Positions 4,881 to 13,100 of a stretch of 13,721 nt of DNA are shown in pieces. The DNA lies in assembly GCA_900556845.1 (NCBI GenBank), contig USQO01000055.1, positions 1 to 13,721 on the forward strand, in the 5' to 3' direction. The stretch comes from an uncultured Bacteroides sp. GTDB taxonomy: Bacteria; Bacteroidota; Bacteroidia; Bacteroidales; Bacteroidaceae. The notes under the pieces are model-generated. The model saw only the letters and a list, made by a program, of their open reading frames with translations, did no database searches and was not told the DNA's origin. The position numbers and the translations under genes are program-made. Every line of letters begins with the position of its first letter. The stretch's first letter is position 1.

Positions 4881-5831
4881 ATGGATATTTCTGTAGTTGT
4901 TCCTTTATATAACGAAGAGGAATCTTTACCCGAACTGTATGCCTGGATTGACCGTGTAATGCAGGCAAACCATTTTACGTACGAGATTATTTTTGTAAAC
5001 GATGGTAGCACAGATCATTCCTGGCAGGTTATCGAATCATTAAAAAACAAGTCAATCAATGTAAGAGGTATAAAGTTTCGCCGGAACTATGGTAAATCAC
5101 CGGCTTTATTCTGTGGATTTGAGCGCGCAGAAGGAGAAGTCGTCATTACAATGGATGCCGACTTACAGGATAGCCCAGATGAAATTCCAGAGTTATACAG
5201 AATGATTATGGAAGATGGATATGACTTGGTTTCAGGATGGAAACAGAAACGATATGACCCGCTGTCAAAAACAATTCCTACAAAACTATTTAATGCTACT
5301 GCACGAAAAGTCTCAGGTATAAAGAACTTACATGATTTCAACTGTGGTCTTAAAGCCTACCGCAAAGAAGTCATAAAGAATATTGAGGTTTATGGAGAAA
5401 TGCACCGCTACATTCCTTACTTGGCCAAAAATGCCGGTTTTAATAGAATAGGTGAAAAAATCGTCCATCATCAGGCTAGAAAGTACGGTAAAACAAAGTT
5501 TGGTCTTAACCGTTTTGTCAATGGATACTTGGACCTGATAACATTATGGTTCCTTTCTAAATTTGGTGTAAAACCCATGCATATATTCGGTTTTTTAGGT
5601 TCTATAATGTTCATACTGGGATTTATTTCTGTAATTATTGTAGGTGCTTCAAAATTGTATGCCATGCATACAGGCCAGGATTATCGTTTGGTTACCGATA
5701 GCCCTTATTTCTTTTTATCACTTACTACCATGATTTTGGGTACTCAACTGTTTTTGGCTGGTTTTATCGGCGAACTGATAGCAAGAAATGCTCCAGAACG
5801 CAATAATTATAAAATAGAAAAAGAACTGTAA
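4881..5831 (+). CDS. GtrB/DPM1-like family 2 glycosyltransferase
   Basis: Enzymes of this type transfer a sugar from a nucleotide sugar to a polyprenyl phosphate at the inner membrane, making a lipid-linked donor. The 316-aa protein has a GT-A catalytic domain (1-210) with VVVPLYNEEESL at the start, NDGSTD (40-45), the metal-binding DAD (92-94, in DADLQD) and HDFNCGLKAYRKE (151-163). Two transmembrane helices follow (about 232-258 and 277-302), as in GtrB and ArnC rather than soluble DPM1. Length is normal. It starts 5 bases after the DUF4199 stop and ends 2 bases before the next ATG, so it is co-transcribed. The sugar and acceptor pathway cannot be read from the sequence, and no glycan-assembly genes are nearby. 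Confidence 0.9.
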   Translation: MDISVVVPLYNEEESLPELYAWIDRVMQANHFTYEIIFVNDGSTDHSWQVIESLKNKSINVRGIKFRRNYGKSPALFCGFERAEGEVVITMDADLQDSPDEIPELYRMIMEDGYDLVSGWKQKRYDPLSKTIPTKLFNATARKVSGIKNLHDFNCGLKAYRKEVIKNIEVYGEMHRYIPYLAKNAGFNRIGEKIVHHQARKYGKTKFGLNRFVNGYLDLITLWFLSKFGVKPMHIFGFLGSIMFILGFISVIIVGASKLYAMHTGQDYRLVTDSPYFFLSLTTMILGTQLFLAGFIGELIARNAPERNNYKIEKEL

Positions 5832-5833
5832 GC

Positions 5834-6376
5834 ATGAAAAAATATACTATTATTGCTTTTTCATTATTCATAATATGCAGTTGGTTGTGCGGATGCAATG
5901 AAAGTGATTGTTCTCTGGTTACAAACTCAATGGCTCGTTTTGCTATTTCAGACCAACATGGAAATGCACTGAAATTCACTAATAACATCACTATAAGTGC
6001 TATAACACAAGCTGATGTTATTCGACATGATACGCTTCCTGACGGCAGCATAAAAGATGTAATCGTATACGATTCATTGCTGACAGATACACTTATTAAT
6101 CAAGAAGCCATTGAAGGTACTTTCAGTATTCCGCTATCCTACAACGATTATACGGCTTACGTACTGCATTATGAACAAAATTTGCGAGATACCATACGAG
6201 TAAATCATATAAACCGGCCCTATTTTACCGATTTGGAATGTAGCGCACTGATGTTTTACGAAGTAAAAAATGTAAGCTATACCCGACACATGCTGGACTC
6301 AGTCATTGTTACCAATGCAGAAATAAATAATTATGAGAAAGAGAATTTTAAAATATATTATACTGTTAATCAGTAG
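5834..6376 (+). CDS. DUF6452 family lipoprotein
   Basis: The N-terminus is a lipoprotein signal peptide with lipobox LCGC, lipidated at C21. The 160-residue mature part begins NESDCSLVTNSMARFAI and is beta-rich (regular patterns such as GTFSIPLSYNDYTAYVLHY); it fits DUF6452, a Bacteroidales family of unknown function. The mature part has two further cysteines, C26 and one in the ECSAL segment, which could pair. It overlaps the next gene, DUF6048, by 44 bases, and I recall these two families as constant neighbours, so the lipoprotein may work with the DUF6048 product at the outer membrane (inference). There is no clue to ligand or substrate. Confidence 0.85.
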   Translation: MKKYTIIAFSLFIICSWLCGCNESDCSLVTNSMARFAISDQHGNALKFTNNITISAITQADVIRHDTLPDGSIKDVIVYDSLLTDTLINQEAIEGTFSIPLSYNDYTAYVLHYEQNLRDTIRVNHINRPYFTDLECSALMFYEVKNVSYTRHMLDSVIVTNAEINNYEKENFKIYYTVNQ

Positions 6377-7049
6377 CATATCACTATGTATTCCACTTCA
6401 TGCACAAAATTCTGAATGCACAGAAGGAGATAAAAAAGAGGATAAACAGTCGGATATTCCACTGTTTAACGGTATATCTGTGGGTGTAGATATAAGTGGG
6501 GCTGTAGGAAAAGTACTCGGAGGGAATCGATTAAGTGGAGAGGTACAAGGCAAAATCGATTTAAAGAACCGTTTTTTTCCTACTGTAGAAATAGGTTGGG
6601 CAAATACAAACACAACCAGCACTTCTACCAATCAGCACTATAAAATGAATGCACCTTATTTCCGAATAGGAGCAGACTATAATTTCTTCCATAAAAAGAC
6701 ACATCTTCCCGGGTATATTTATGGTGGTTTGCGATACGGATTCTCCAGTTTCAACTATGACGTAGACATTCCTCCAATGACTGATCCTACATTTGGAAAC
6801 ACTGCTATTAGCGGAAGTTATCAGGGAATAAGCAGTAGTGCACACTGGCTGGAAGTGGTAGCAGGCGTACACGTAAAGGTTTACAAAAATTTCTGCATGG
6901 GATGGAGCATCCGGTACAAATCAATGCTTAACCTCAAGAAAGGATACAACACAGAACCATGGTACATCCCCGGATTCGGAAAAAATACGAAAACAGGATT
7001 TGGGGTTTCCTATAGTCTGATATATTATATACCAATTCATCTGTTATGA
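6333..7049 (+). CDS. DUF6048 family protein, probable outer-membrane beta-barrel
   Basis: The 238-aa protein has a signal peptide cleaved after LHAQ (residue 25 or so), a short charged linker (EGDKKEDKQSD) and then alternating aromatic/polar strands such as YFRIGADYNFF, YIYGGLRYGFSSFNYDV, HWLEVVAGVHVKVY and GFGVSYSLIYYIPI, typical of a small outer-membrane beta-barrel of eight or so strands. It fits DUF6048. The start at 6333 lies inside DUF6452, with a 44-base overlap in another frame, and cannot be moved downstream without losing the signal peptide. Its stop overlaps the mntP start as ATGA (7046-7049). Function unknown; a barrel paired with a lipoprotein beside a metal exporter suggests an envelope role. 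Confidence 0.82.
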   Translation: MRKRILKYIILLISSISLCIPLHAQNSECTEGDKKEDKQSDIPLFNGISVGVDISGAVGKVLGGNRLSGEVQGKIDLKNRFFPTVEIGWANTNTTSTSTNQHYKMNAPYFRIGADYNFFHKKTHLPGYIYGGLRYGFSSFNYDVDIPPMTDPTFGNTAISGSYQGISSSAHWLEVVAGVHVKVYKNFCMGWSIRYKSMLNLKKGYNTEPWYIPGFGKNTKTGFGVSYSLIYYIPIHLL

Positions 7050-7618
7050 CACTTTTTGAAACTATTTTATTTGCTGTCAGTCTGGGAGTTGACTGTTTTA
7101 CGGTATCAATAGCAAGTGGAATCATCCTAAAACGTTACAACTGGCCGATATTCATTAAAATGGCATTTTTCTTTGGATTATTTCAGGCTATCATGCCCCT
7201 TATAGGTTGGTTGGCAGCTTTTCAGTTTGCCTCACTTATACAAGATTATGACCACTGGATTGCTTTTGCTTTGCTAGCTTTTCTTGGTATCAGAATGATA
7301 AAAGAAGGATGCAAAAATGAAGAAGAATGCAGTTTCAATCCGACTAAATTAAAAGTTATTTTAACATTAGCGGTAGCCACTAGTATTGATGCGTTAGCTG
7401 TGGGAGTCACCTTTGCATTTATGCAAATGAATGGATTCAAAGCTGTCATTGGACCTGTTGGTATGATAGGTATTGCTTCTTTCCTAATGTCTTTTGCAGG
7501 AAGTATAATCGGAGTTACATTTGGTAAACGTTTCCGCTTTCGCATGGAAATTGTGGGAGGAATTGTACTAATTGGTATAGGAACAAAAATTTTAATCGAA
7601 CATTTATTGGGTTACTAA
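7046..7618 (+). CDS. mntP: Putative manganese efflux pump MntP
   Basis: MntP exports Mn2+ across the inner membrane and protects against manganese excess. The 190-aa protein has six predicted helices in two homologous halves. The conserved acidic motifs are present: SLGVDCFTVSIASG with D16 in helix 1 and ATSIDALAVGVTF with D115 in helix 4. Length is that of the family (about 185-190 aa). The start overlaps the DUF6048 stop (ATGA), and apbE follows after 15 bases. No yybP-ykoY-type manganese riboswitch is possible here as there is no leader; expression should follow the operon promoter at 4310. Substrate is by family assignment only. Confidence 0.9.
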   Translation: MTLFETILFAVSLGVDCFTVSIASGIILKRYNWPIFIKMAFFFGLFQAIMPLIGWLAAFQFASLIQDYDHWIAFALLAFLGIRMIKEGCKNEEECSFNPTKLKVILTLAVATSIDALAVGVTFAFMQMNGFKAVIGPVGMIGIASFLMSFAGSIIGVTFGKRFRFRMEIVGGIVLIGIGTKILIEHLLGY

Positions 7619-7633
7619 CTAAATACTTTAATA

Positions 7634-8641
7634 ATGAGTAAGAGAAATTTAAAATGGCAATTGCCTTTTTTACTGGTACTGATTGTTGGTACAGTACTTA
7701 TATTGAGAAAACAAGCTCCTTTTCAGACCAACCAAGGAATGGTATTCGGTACATTATATAAAATAACATACCAGTCTAAAACAGATTTACACACAGAAAT
7801 AGAAGAAGAATTGAAAAAGGTAGATTTCTCCTTGTCTCCATTCAACAAAGCTTCTGTTATTACAAAAATCAATGAAAACAGTTCTGACAGCGTTGACCAA
7901 ATGTTTGCAGAAGTTTTTAAGTTATCCAAAGAAATTTCAGCTGAAACTCACGGGGCCTTTGATATTACAGTTGCTCCGCTGGTGAATGCTTGGGGATTTG
8001 GTTTCAAGAACGCAGCAAATGTAGATTCACTTACCATCGACAGCTTACTTAGCTTTGTCGGAATTGACAAAATTGATCTTGTGAACGGGAAAATAGTAAA
8101 GAAAGATCCACGCGTAATTTTAGATTGCAGTTCTGTAGCCAAAGGATACGGTGTAGATTGCGTTGCCCGCCTCTTAGACAGCAAAGGTATCAAAAACTAC
8201 ATGGTAGATATTGGCGGTGAAGTAGTAGTAAAAGGGCAAAATCCACAAATGAATAACTGGCGGATCGGAATTAACAAACCTGTAGATGACTCCTTGTCTG
8301 TAAACCAAGAATTGCATACAGTAGTAACTGTCACAAATGTTGGTATCGCCACATCTGGCAACTACAGAAACTTCTATTACAAGGATGGCAAGAAATATGC
8401 GCATACTATAAACCCGCATACCGGCTACCCTATCCAACATAATATCCTTTCTGCAACAGTCATTGCAAAAGATTGTGCAACAGCAGATGCTTATGCAACA
8501 GCATTTATGGTATTAGGATTAGATTCTGCTAAGATGGTTTGTGCAAAAAATCCAGATATTGATGCTTTCTTTATTTGTGACAATGGAAGTGATAAATTAT
8601 TTACCTACCAAACGGAGGGTATCCAAAAATATTTGAAATAA
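7634..8641 (+). CDS. apbE: FAD:protein FMN transferase ApbE
   Basis: ApbE attaches FMN from FAD to a threonine or serine of target proteins such as NqrC and RnfG, outside the cytoplasm. The 335-aa protein has an N-terminal membrane anchor (about residues 9-24) without a lipobox cysteine. Family motifs are in order: GAFDITVAPLVNAWGFG (107-123), SVAKGYGVD (167-175), MVDIGGEVVVKG (190-201), HTINPHTGYP (257-266) and the Mg-binding DCATADAYATAFMVLG (280-295). All regions needed for activity seem present. It is the last gene of the six-gene operon and is followed by a strong hairpin at 8715-8771. The flavinylated partners (Nqr or Rnf) are not in the window. Confidence 0.93.
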   Translation: MSKRNLKWQLPFLLVLIVGTVLILRKQAPFQTNQGMVFGTLYKITYQSKTDLHTEIEEELKKVDFSLSPFNKASVITKINENSSDSVDQMFAEVFKLSKEISAETHGAFDITVAPLVNAWGFGFKNAANVDSLTIDSLLSFVGIDKIDLVNGKIVKKDPRVILDCSSVAKGYGVDCVARLLDSKGIKNYMVDIGGEVVVKGQNPQMNNWRIGINKPVDDSLSVNQELHTVVTVTNVGIATSGNYRNFYYKDGKKYAHTINPHTGYPIQHNILSATVIAKDCATADAYATAFMVLGLDSAKMVCAKNPDIDAFFICDNGSDKLFTYQTEGIQKYLK

Positions 8642-8714
8642 CAAATCTCTGCAAAAGAAAATCATAAAAGGAGGTATTTACCGAATCTCCCTTTGAAAAA
8701 TACAGAAAAAACAT

Positions 8715-8771
8715 AATAAAGATGGCATATGAAGTGATTACCCTCTATTATCTTCATATGCTATCTTTATT
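8715..8771 (+). terminator. 20-bp hairpin after apbE, probable operon terminator
   Basis: AATAAAGATGGCATATGAAG (8715-8734) pairs with 8752-8771 over 20 bp with one G-T pair and a 17-base loop. A T-rich stretch including TTTTTT follows at 8781-8787 rather than directly after the stem. It lies 74 bases past the apbE stop. The unusual length and AT-rich stem leave open that it is a remnant of a repeat or mobile element. Confidence 0.5.
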
Positions 8772-8850
8772 GATTTACGTCTTTTTTATACCCAAGAATG
8801 GAAAGCAGGGATATGGTATTTAAGAGTTGTTATTTTGCCAGACTATTTTT

Positions 8851-8940
8851 TTAAGATAAAACATATATCTGTTTTTCTGAGTCTTTGCAAAAATCATCGG
8901 CCATACAATAAATCTCTGCAACGTTAGACTCTGGAAACAT
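8851..8940 (-). pseudogene. IS982-like transposase N-terminal remnant
   Basis: The minus strand reads a 29-codon frame starting MFPESNVAEIYCMADDFCKD and stopping at 8851. From memory, Bacteroides insertion-sequence transposases of the IS982 type begin with just this pattern (KVTEIYCMADDFCKEF followed by a Gln/Lys-rich segment ending in YM). After the stop the neighbouring frame gives QKNRYM, so a frameshift near 8870 is likely. Nothing resembling the catalytic core follows, so over 90% of the gene is gone. It is a scar, not a working element. I could not find terminal inverted repeats. Confidence 0.65.
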
Positions 8941-9162
8941 AGTGGTAATATACTTGATTATCGTACAGATATGTCTCGATTGGAAGAAATTCAAGGTATT
9001 TCATCTTTTGAAAATATAGCTTTAATATTACATGCAGCCAACCAGGAGAAAATGAATACAGAACGGATATGTGTTTCAATACAGAAACTTTTCTATCCAA
9101 AGAGACTGTTTCTTGTTTAATGCTATTTAACTTTAATCATGTGAAAAATATTTCAATATAAA
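8941..9162. other. Gene-poor stretch with a short frame of unknown origin
   Basis: Between the transposase remnant and the next promoter I see no complete gene. A plus-strand frame 8881-9120 (ATG at 8971, 49 codons to TAA) covers MSRLEEIQGISSFENIALIL but has no ribosome site or promoter, overlaps the transposase remnant on the other strand, and matches nothing I know. It may be flanking DNA captured or disrupted by the insertion. Confidence 0.4.
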
Positions 9163-9191
9163 TTGCAGGTTAGACAAAAGGAATAATTTTG
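9163..9191 (+). promoter_or_regulatory. Promoter of the lipoprotein-GH92 unit
   Basis: TAATTTTG (9184-9191) is an exact -7 box; TTGC at 9163-9166 is a -33-like element with 17 bases between. Transcription should begin near 9198, leaving a leader of about 35 bases before the ATG at 9232. Confidence 0.65.
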
Positions 9192-9195
9192 TACT

Positions 9196-9211
9196 TACAT
9201 AAACTTATGTA
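9196..9211. promoter_or_regulatory. Palindrome at the start site, possible operator
   Basis: TACATAA-AC-TTATGTA is a perfect 7-bp inverted repeat with a 2-base centre, starting 4 bases after the -7 box and so covering the expected transcription start. The position suits a repressor binding site. No regulator gene is in the window. Confidence 0.45.
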
Positions 9212-9231
9212 TCACCTAAATCTTTATTTTT

Positions 9232-10134
9232 ATGAGGCATCTTTTTTTCAATATTTTATTCATTTTTTTATGTGCTTGCACAAGTACAAGTAATAAAAAG
9301 ATTTGTGAACAGCCTGTAGAAAACTCTCTTGCTATAGACTATAAACCTACTCGGGCTCCTTATGAAGGTTTTCAATGGATGCAAGTAAAAGGATGTGGCC
9401 TGAGTTTTTGGGCACAGCAAAACGACCAGATACGTATTATGCTTGATCCTGCTATTCCTGGAGTTGTAATGGTAAGGGAAGGTGACGCTGTTCCTCACAG
9501 GGTTATGCAGTTGTTTTCACTAAAAAACCGTTCTATAAACGATGTTATAAACTCTTTACGTCAACAACCAGGATGGAATGAAACACAGACTTGCACTTTT
9601 AAAGAAGTTAAATCTCCTCGTTCTGGTGTACACCGTTATGTGCTTATACCTAGTGGTGAATATGCCCGTAAAATGGAGCTGGTTATGAAGGAAGAGCCAG
9701 TACCATCTACTTGTAATGGATGGGGAACTGGAAATAGTGGAATGCGTTATTTTGAAGTTCATGATTCCCATCCTGATAAGGCAATTTTTGTAGAAATAGG
9801 TCAGGATGCTCCGCTTTTTGATGAAAACAGCATTTCGTTTGCGAATGATACATGTGCGACTGATGTTTTGACTATGCAGGAAGGAATTCTTACTATTGGT
9901 CATGAAGTACGAAGTTTTAAACCAGATGGAAGTGACGAGGAGTTCTGGGTAATAGATAAGACCGGTCGACTTATGGATATGTACGATAAGGCTACAGGGG
10001 GTATGAAGAATGGTAAACCGACTAAGGTTAGGCTTAAGTTGGAGTATAATGGTAAATGGGAAGACGGTTTTGCAGCTGAATATGCAGGTGTGTATTTTGT
10101 ACGCGAAGTATTGGCTTTAGACAAAGCGGATTGA
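9232..10134 (+). CDS. Unrecognised exported lipoprotein, 300 aa
   Basis: The N-terminus MRHLFFNILFIFLCACTS is a lipoprotein signal peptide with lipobox LCAC, lipidated at C16; Ser and Thr directly after the cysteine do not decide between inner and outer membrane. I do not recognise the mature part. Visible features are a conserved-looking Gly-rich block CNGWGTGNSGMRYFEV (161-176), a C-terminal beta-rich segment LTIGHEVRSF...FWVIDKTGRLMDMYDK (220-252) ending GVYFVREV, and four mature cysteines (55, 121, 161, 208) that could form two disulphides. It is first in a two-gene unit, 23 bases before the GH92 gene, so a role in the same glycan use is possible (inference). A carbohydrate-binding lipoprotein or envelope-stress protein are alternatives I cannot separate. 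Confidence 0.8.
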   Translation: MRHLFFNILFIFLCACTSTSNKKICEQPVENSLAIDYKPTRAPYEGFQWMQVKGCGLSFWAQQNDQIRIMLDPAIPGVVMVREGDAVPHRVMQLFSLKNRSINDVINSLRQQPGWNETQTCTFKEVKSPRSGVHRYVLIPSGEYARKMELVMKEEPVPSTCNGWGTGNSGMRYFEVHDSHPDKAIFVEIGQDAPLFDENSISFANDTCATDVLTMQEGILTIGHEVRSFKPDGSDEEFWVIDKTGRLMDMYDKATGGMKNGKPTKVRLKLEYNGKWEDGFAAEYAGVYFVREVLALDKAD

Positions 10135-10157
10135 TTGGACATCTCTTTATAAATACT

Positions 10158-13100
10158 ATGAAAAACATTTTGCAGAAACTGCTTGTCTTGCAATTAGTGT
10201 TGTGGCTTGTTTGTATAAACTCCGTGGGACAGCATGCGCAGTGGGTTAATCCTTTTATCGGGACAGATTGTTGTGATACTTTTACTTTATGGGGAAATTA
10301 TGGAGGAACTTATCCGGGAGCTGTATCTCCATGGGGGATGGTACAGCTTTCTCCCGAAACGAGTCAACGACCGGCAGAATGCGGTTATTATTACAAAGAT
10401 ACATCCTTACTTTCTTTTTCCTGTCTGGCGCACCATAGTGGCTATCCCAACGGTTCGTCCGGCAGATTGCATTTTATGTTTGCCCCGCTTGTAAGTCAGC
10501 AAAATCTTGGTTGGGTTTCTGGAGGACGTTCTTTCTCACATTCGGAAGAGGAGGCAGTGCCCGGTTATTATGCTCTTGGTTTTCCGGAAGGTGATAAGAT
10601 AGAAATGACCGCTACTCCTCATAACGGATTGTTTCGTTATACATCCGATGCTGAACAGACAGTGGTGACAGTTTTTGATGGTGGAAAACTGGAAAAGACA
10701 GACTCTGCAACTTTGCAAGCGTCCTATATGCATTCCATTATCCGTTTTAATCAGCCTTGGCATTCTTGTGTTGTACGGAATGATACTGCTTATCTTACTT
10801 TCAGAAAACTTCCAGAATCCGAAGGGTTGAATGTATGGCTCTCTGTTTCTTCTTCGAGTTTTACAGCAAGCCGGGAGAATGCCCGTAGTGAAATTTCTGC
10901 ATGGGATTTTGACAAGGTGCGTCAGCAGGTATACGCTTGTTGGAATGAAGAGCTGGATTGTGTATCTGTAGAAACCGTATGTACAGATGACAAGGTGAAA
11001 TTCTATACCGCATTGTATCATTCATTTTTATTTCCTTACATAGTATCTGATGTTGATGATGAATGTGTAAAATATGCGGGCTTTTCTCCCTGGGACACTT
11101 TTAGAAGTCTGCATCCGTTATTGTCGTTACTTAAACCAGAGCGCCAGCGGCAAATGGTTGCTTCCTTGATGCACGATTATCGCGCCGGTACTGCGTTGCC
11201 CAAGGGACCTATGAGTGGTTTTCATATTATTCCTATTTTGCTGGATGCAGCGGTAAAAGAAACAGCAGGTTGGGATGTAAAGCAACTTTTTGAAGCTTCG
11301 CTTGCACTGTGGAAGGAGTATTCTTCAAATTCTTTTTTGAATGATTATTTGGAGAATGGATTTGTTGATGCTTCGCAAGAGCGTTCCGTTAGTATTACTT
11401 CCGAATTGGCTTATAACGACTGGTGTCTTGCGCGCTTGGCTGTGTTGGCAGGTAAACCAGATGAAGCCCAGTTGCATGCGGTACGTTCGTTTTCTTACCG
11501 TAACTTGCTGGATACAGAAACCGGTTTTCTTTTGCCACGGAATAAAGACACTTTTTTGAAGAGTGCTGGCGAATTAGGTTACCAAGAAAGTAATAAGTGG
11601 ACAGCTTCTTATTTTGCTCCTCATAATGTGAACGATTTGATAAATCGTATAGGAGGAAAAGAGGCTTTTGCATCTTGTTTGCAGGCTGCTTTTAAGGAAG
11701 GAAAAATAGTATTTGATAATGAGCCGGTTTTTCACTATCCATATTTGTTTATTTGGGCCGACCGGCCAGATTTGACAATTCAGTATACCCGTCAGATTTT
11801 AGAGAATGATTTCCGGAATTCACCGGGTGGACTCCCAGGAAATGATGATTTAGGGGCAATGTCCAGTTGGTATGTACTCAGTGCTTTAGGGATATATCCG
11901 GCATGTCCAGGTACAGGAGAGTACCTGTTGACTTTGCCGTTGTTTGAGAAAGCAACGATTCAGACCGACTGTGGAAAGGTTGTAATCCAAAGACAAGGTA
12001 TTGACAGGAAAGGTACATTACCAGAAATATATTTAGGCAGGAAAGCTATTTCTCGTTGGTTTGTATCGCATGATGACTTATTGCAGGCAGGTACATTGAC
12101 CTTTAGTGCCCGAAATAAGCTGGTGGATTCTTTATCCACTGAGTTTCCCTATTCTGCAACCGCCGGTAAACCTGATTTTCGGTTGACAGCCTTAAAGGCC
12201 GATTCAATAAAAATTCGTTCAGGAGTATCTGCATATTTACCTTTTACAGTTTCAAACAGAGGAGAATCTGGTTTGTATATAGCAACACTAAAAGATGGCG
12301 AACAACCGATAACGCATAAAAAGGTTTGTGTAGATTCGGGAAGGTCGGTTTCTGATTCGCTGTTATTTACTTGCTACCAGACTGGTTTGCATACATTGAT
12401 GTTGGATGATCATAAGCTTATTGTAGAAGTAAGTGATTCTGCTGTCCGTTGTGTTCCATTCGCATGTAAACAAATTGTGGCTCCTTCATTGCTTAAGTAT
12501 GGTGATACGTTGCATGTCGAACTGTCTGTACAGAATATTACCGGAAAAACCTATAGCCGCCGGTTGCCAATCTTGTTGGATGGTAACTTATATAAATATT
12601 TGGATGTTACACTTCAGCCTGGGCAAACCGCTTGTTATACATTGCAATGCCCTTCTCCTTCAAAGGGATTTCACAATTTACGTTTGTTGGGGCAGGACCA
12701 TAAATTCAAAGTGTACAGCAAGCCTTCAGAAGCTTGTTTGCTTTCGTTGGACTACGGTAATAGGAATGGCTACATGGTAACAGATAATTCAGGCTTTGAG
12801 AATCATGCACAAAGACATGGGGCCTTACATTGGGAAAAATATTCTGTAGAAACCGGAGAGCAAGCCTACTTGACATTACCAGCTTCGAAGAGCTTGATGA
12901 CAACTTATTCCCAACTCACCCTACTTGCCTGGATAGCGCCACAACACCCGGTTGCAGGCTATGCTGATTTTTTCACAAAAGGAGATTATACAGTACTGAA
13001 GATGGAGGGGCCCGAAGATTTGGTCTTCTTTGCTGGAGGGTGGGGAAGAGGTGTCTGTCAGGTTAAGGTGCCTTCCGATTGGTATGGCCGTTGGCATTTA

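Noticed and set aside
8881..9120. Plus-strand frame with a 49-codon ATG-started part
   Set aside because: It overlaps a transposase remnant on the other strand and has no translation signals or recognisable domain.
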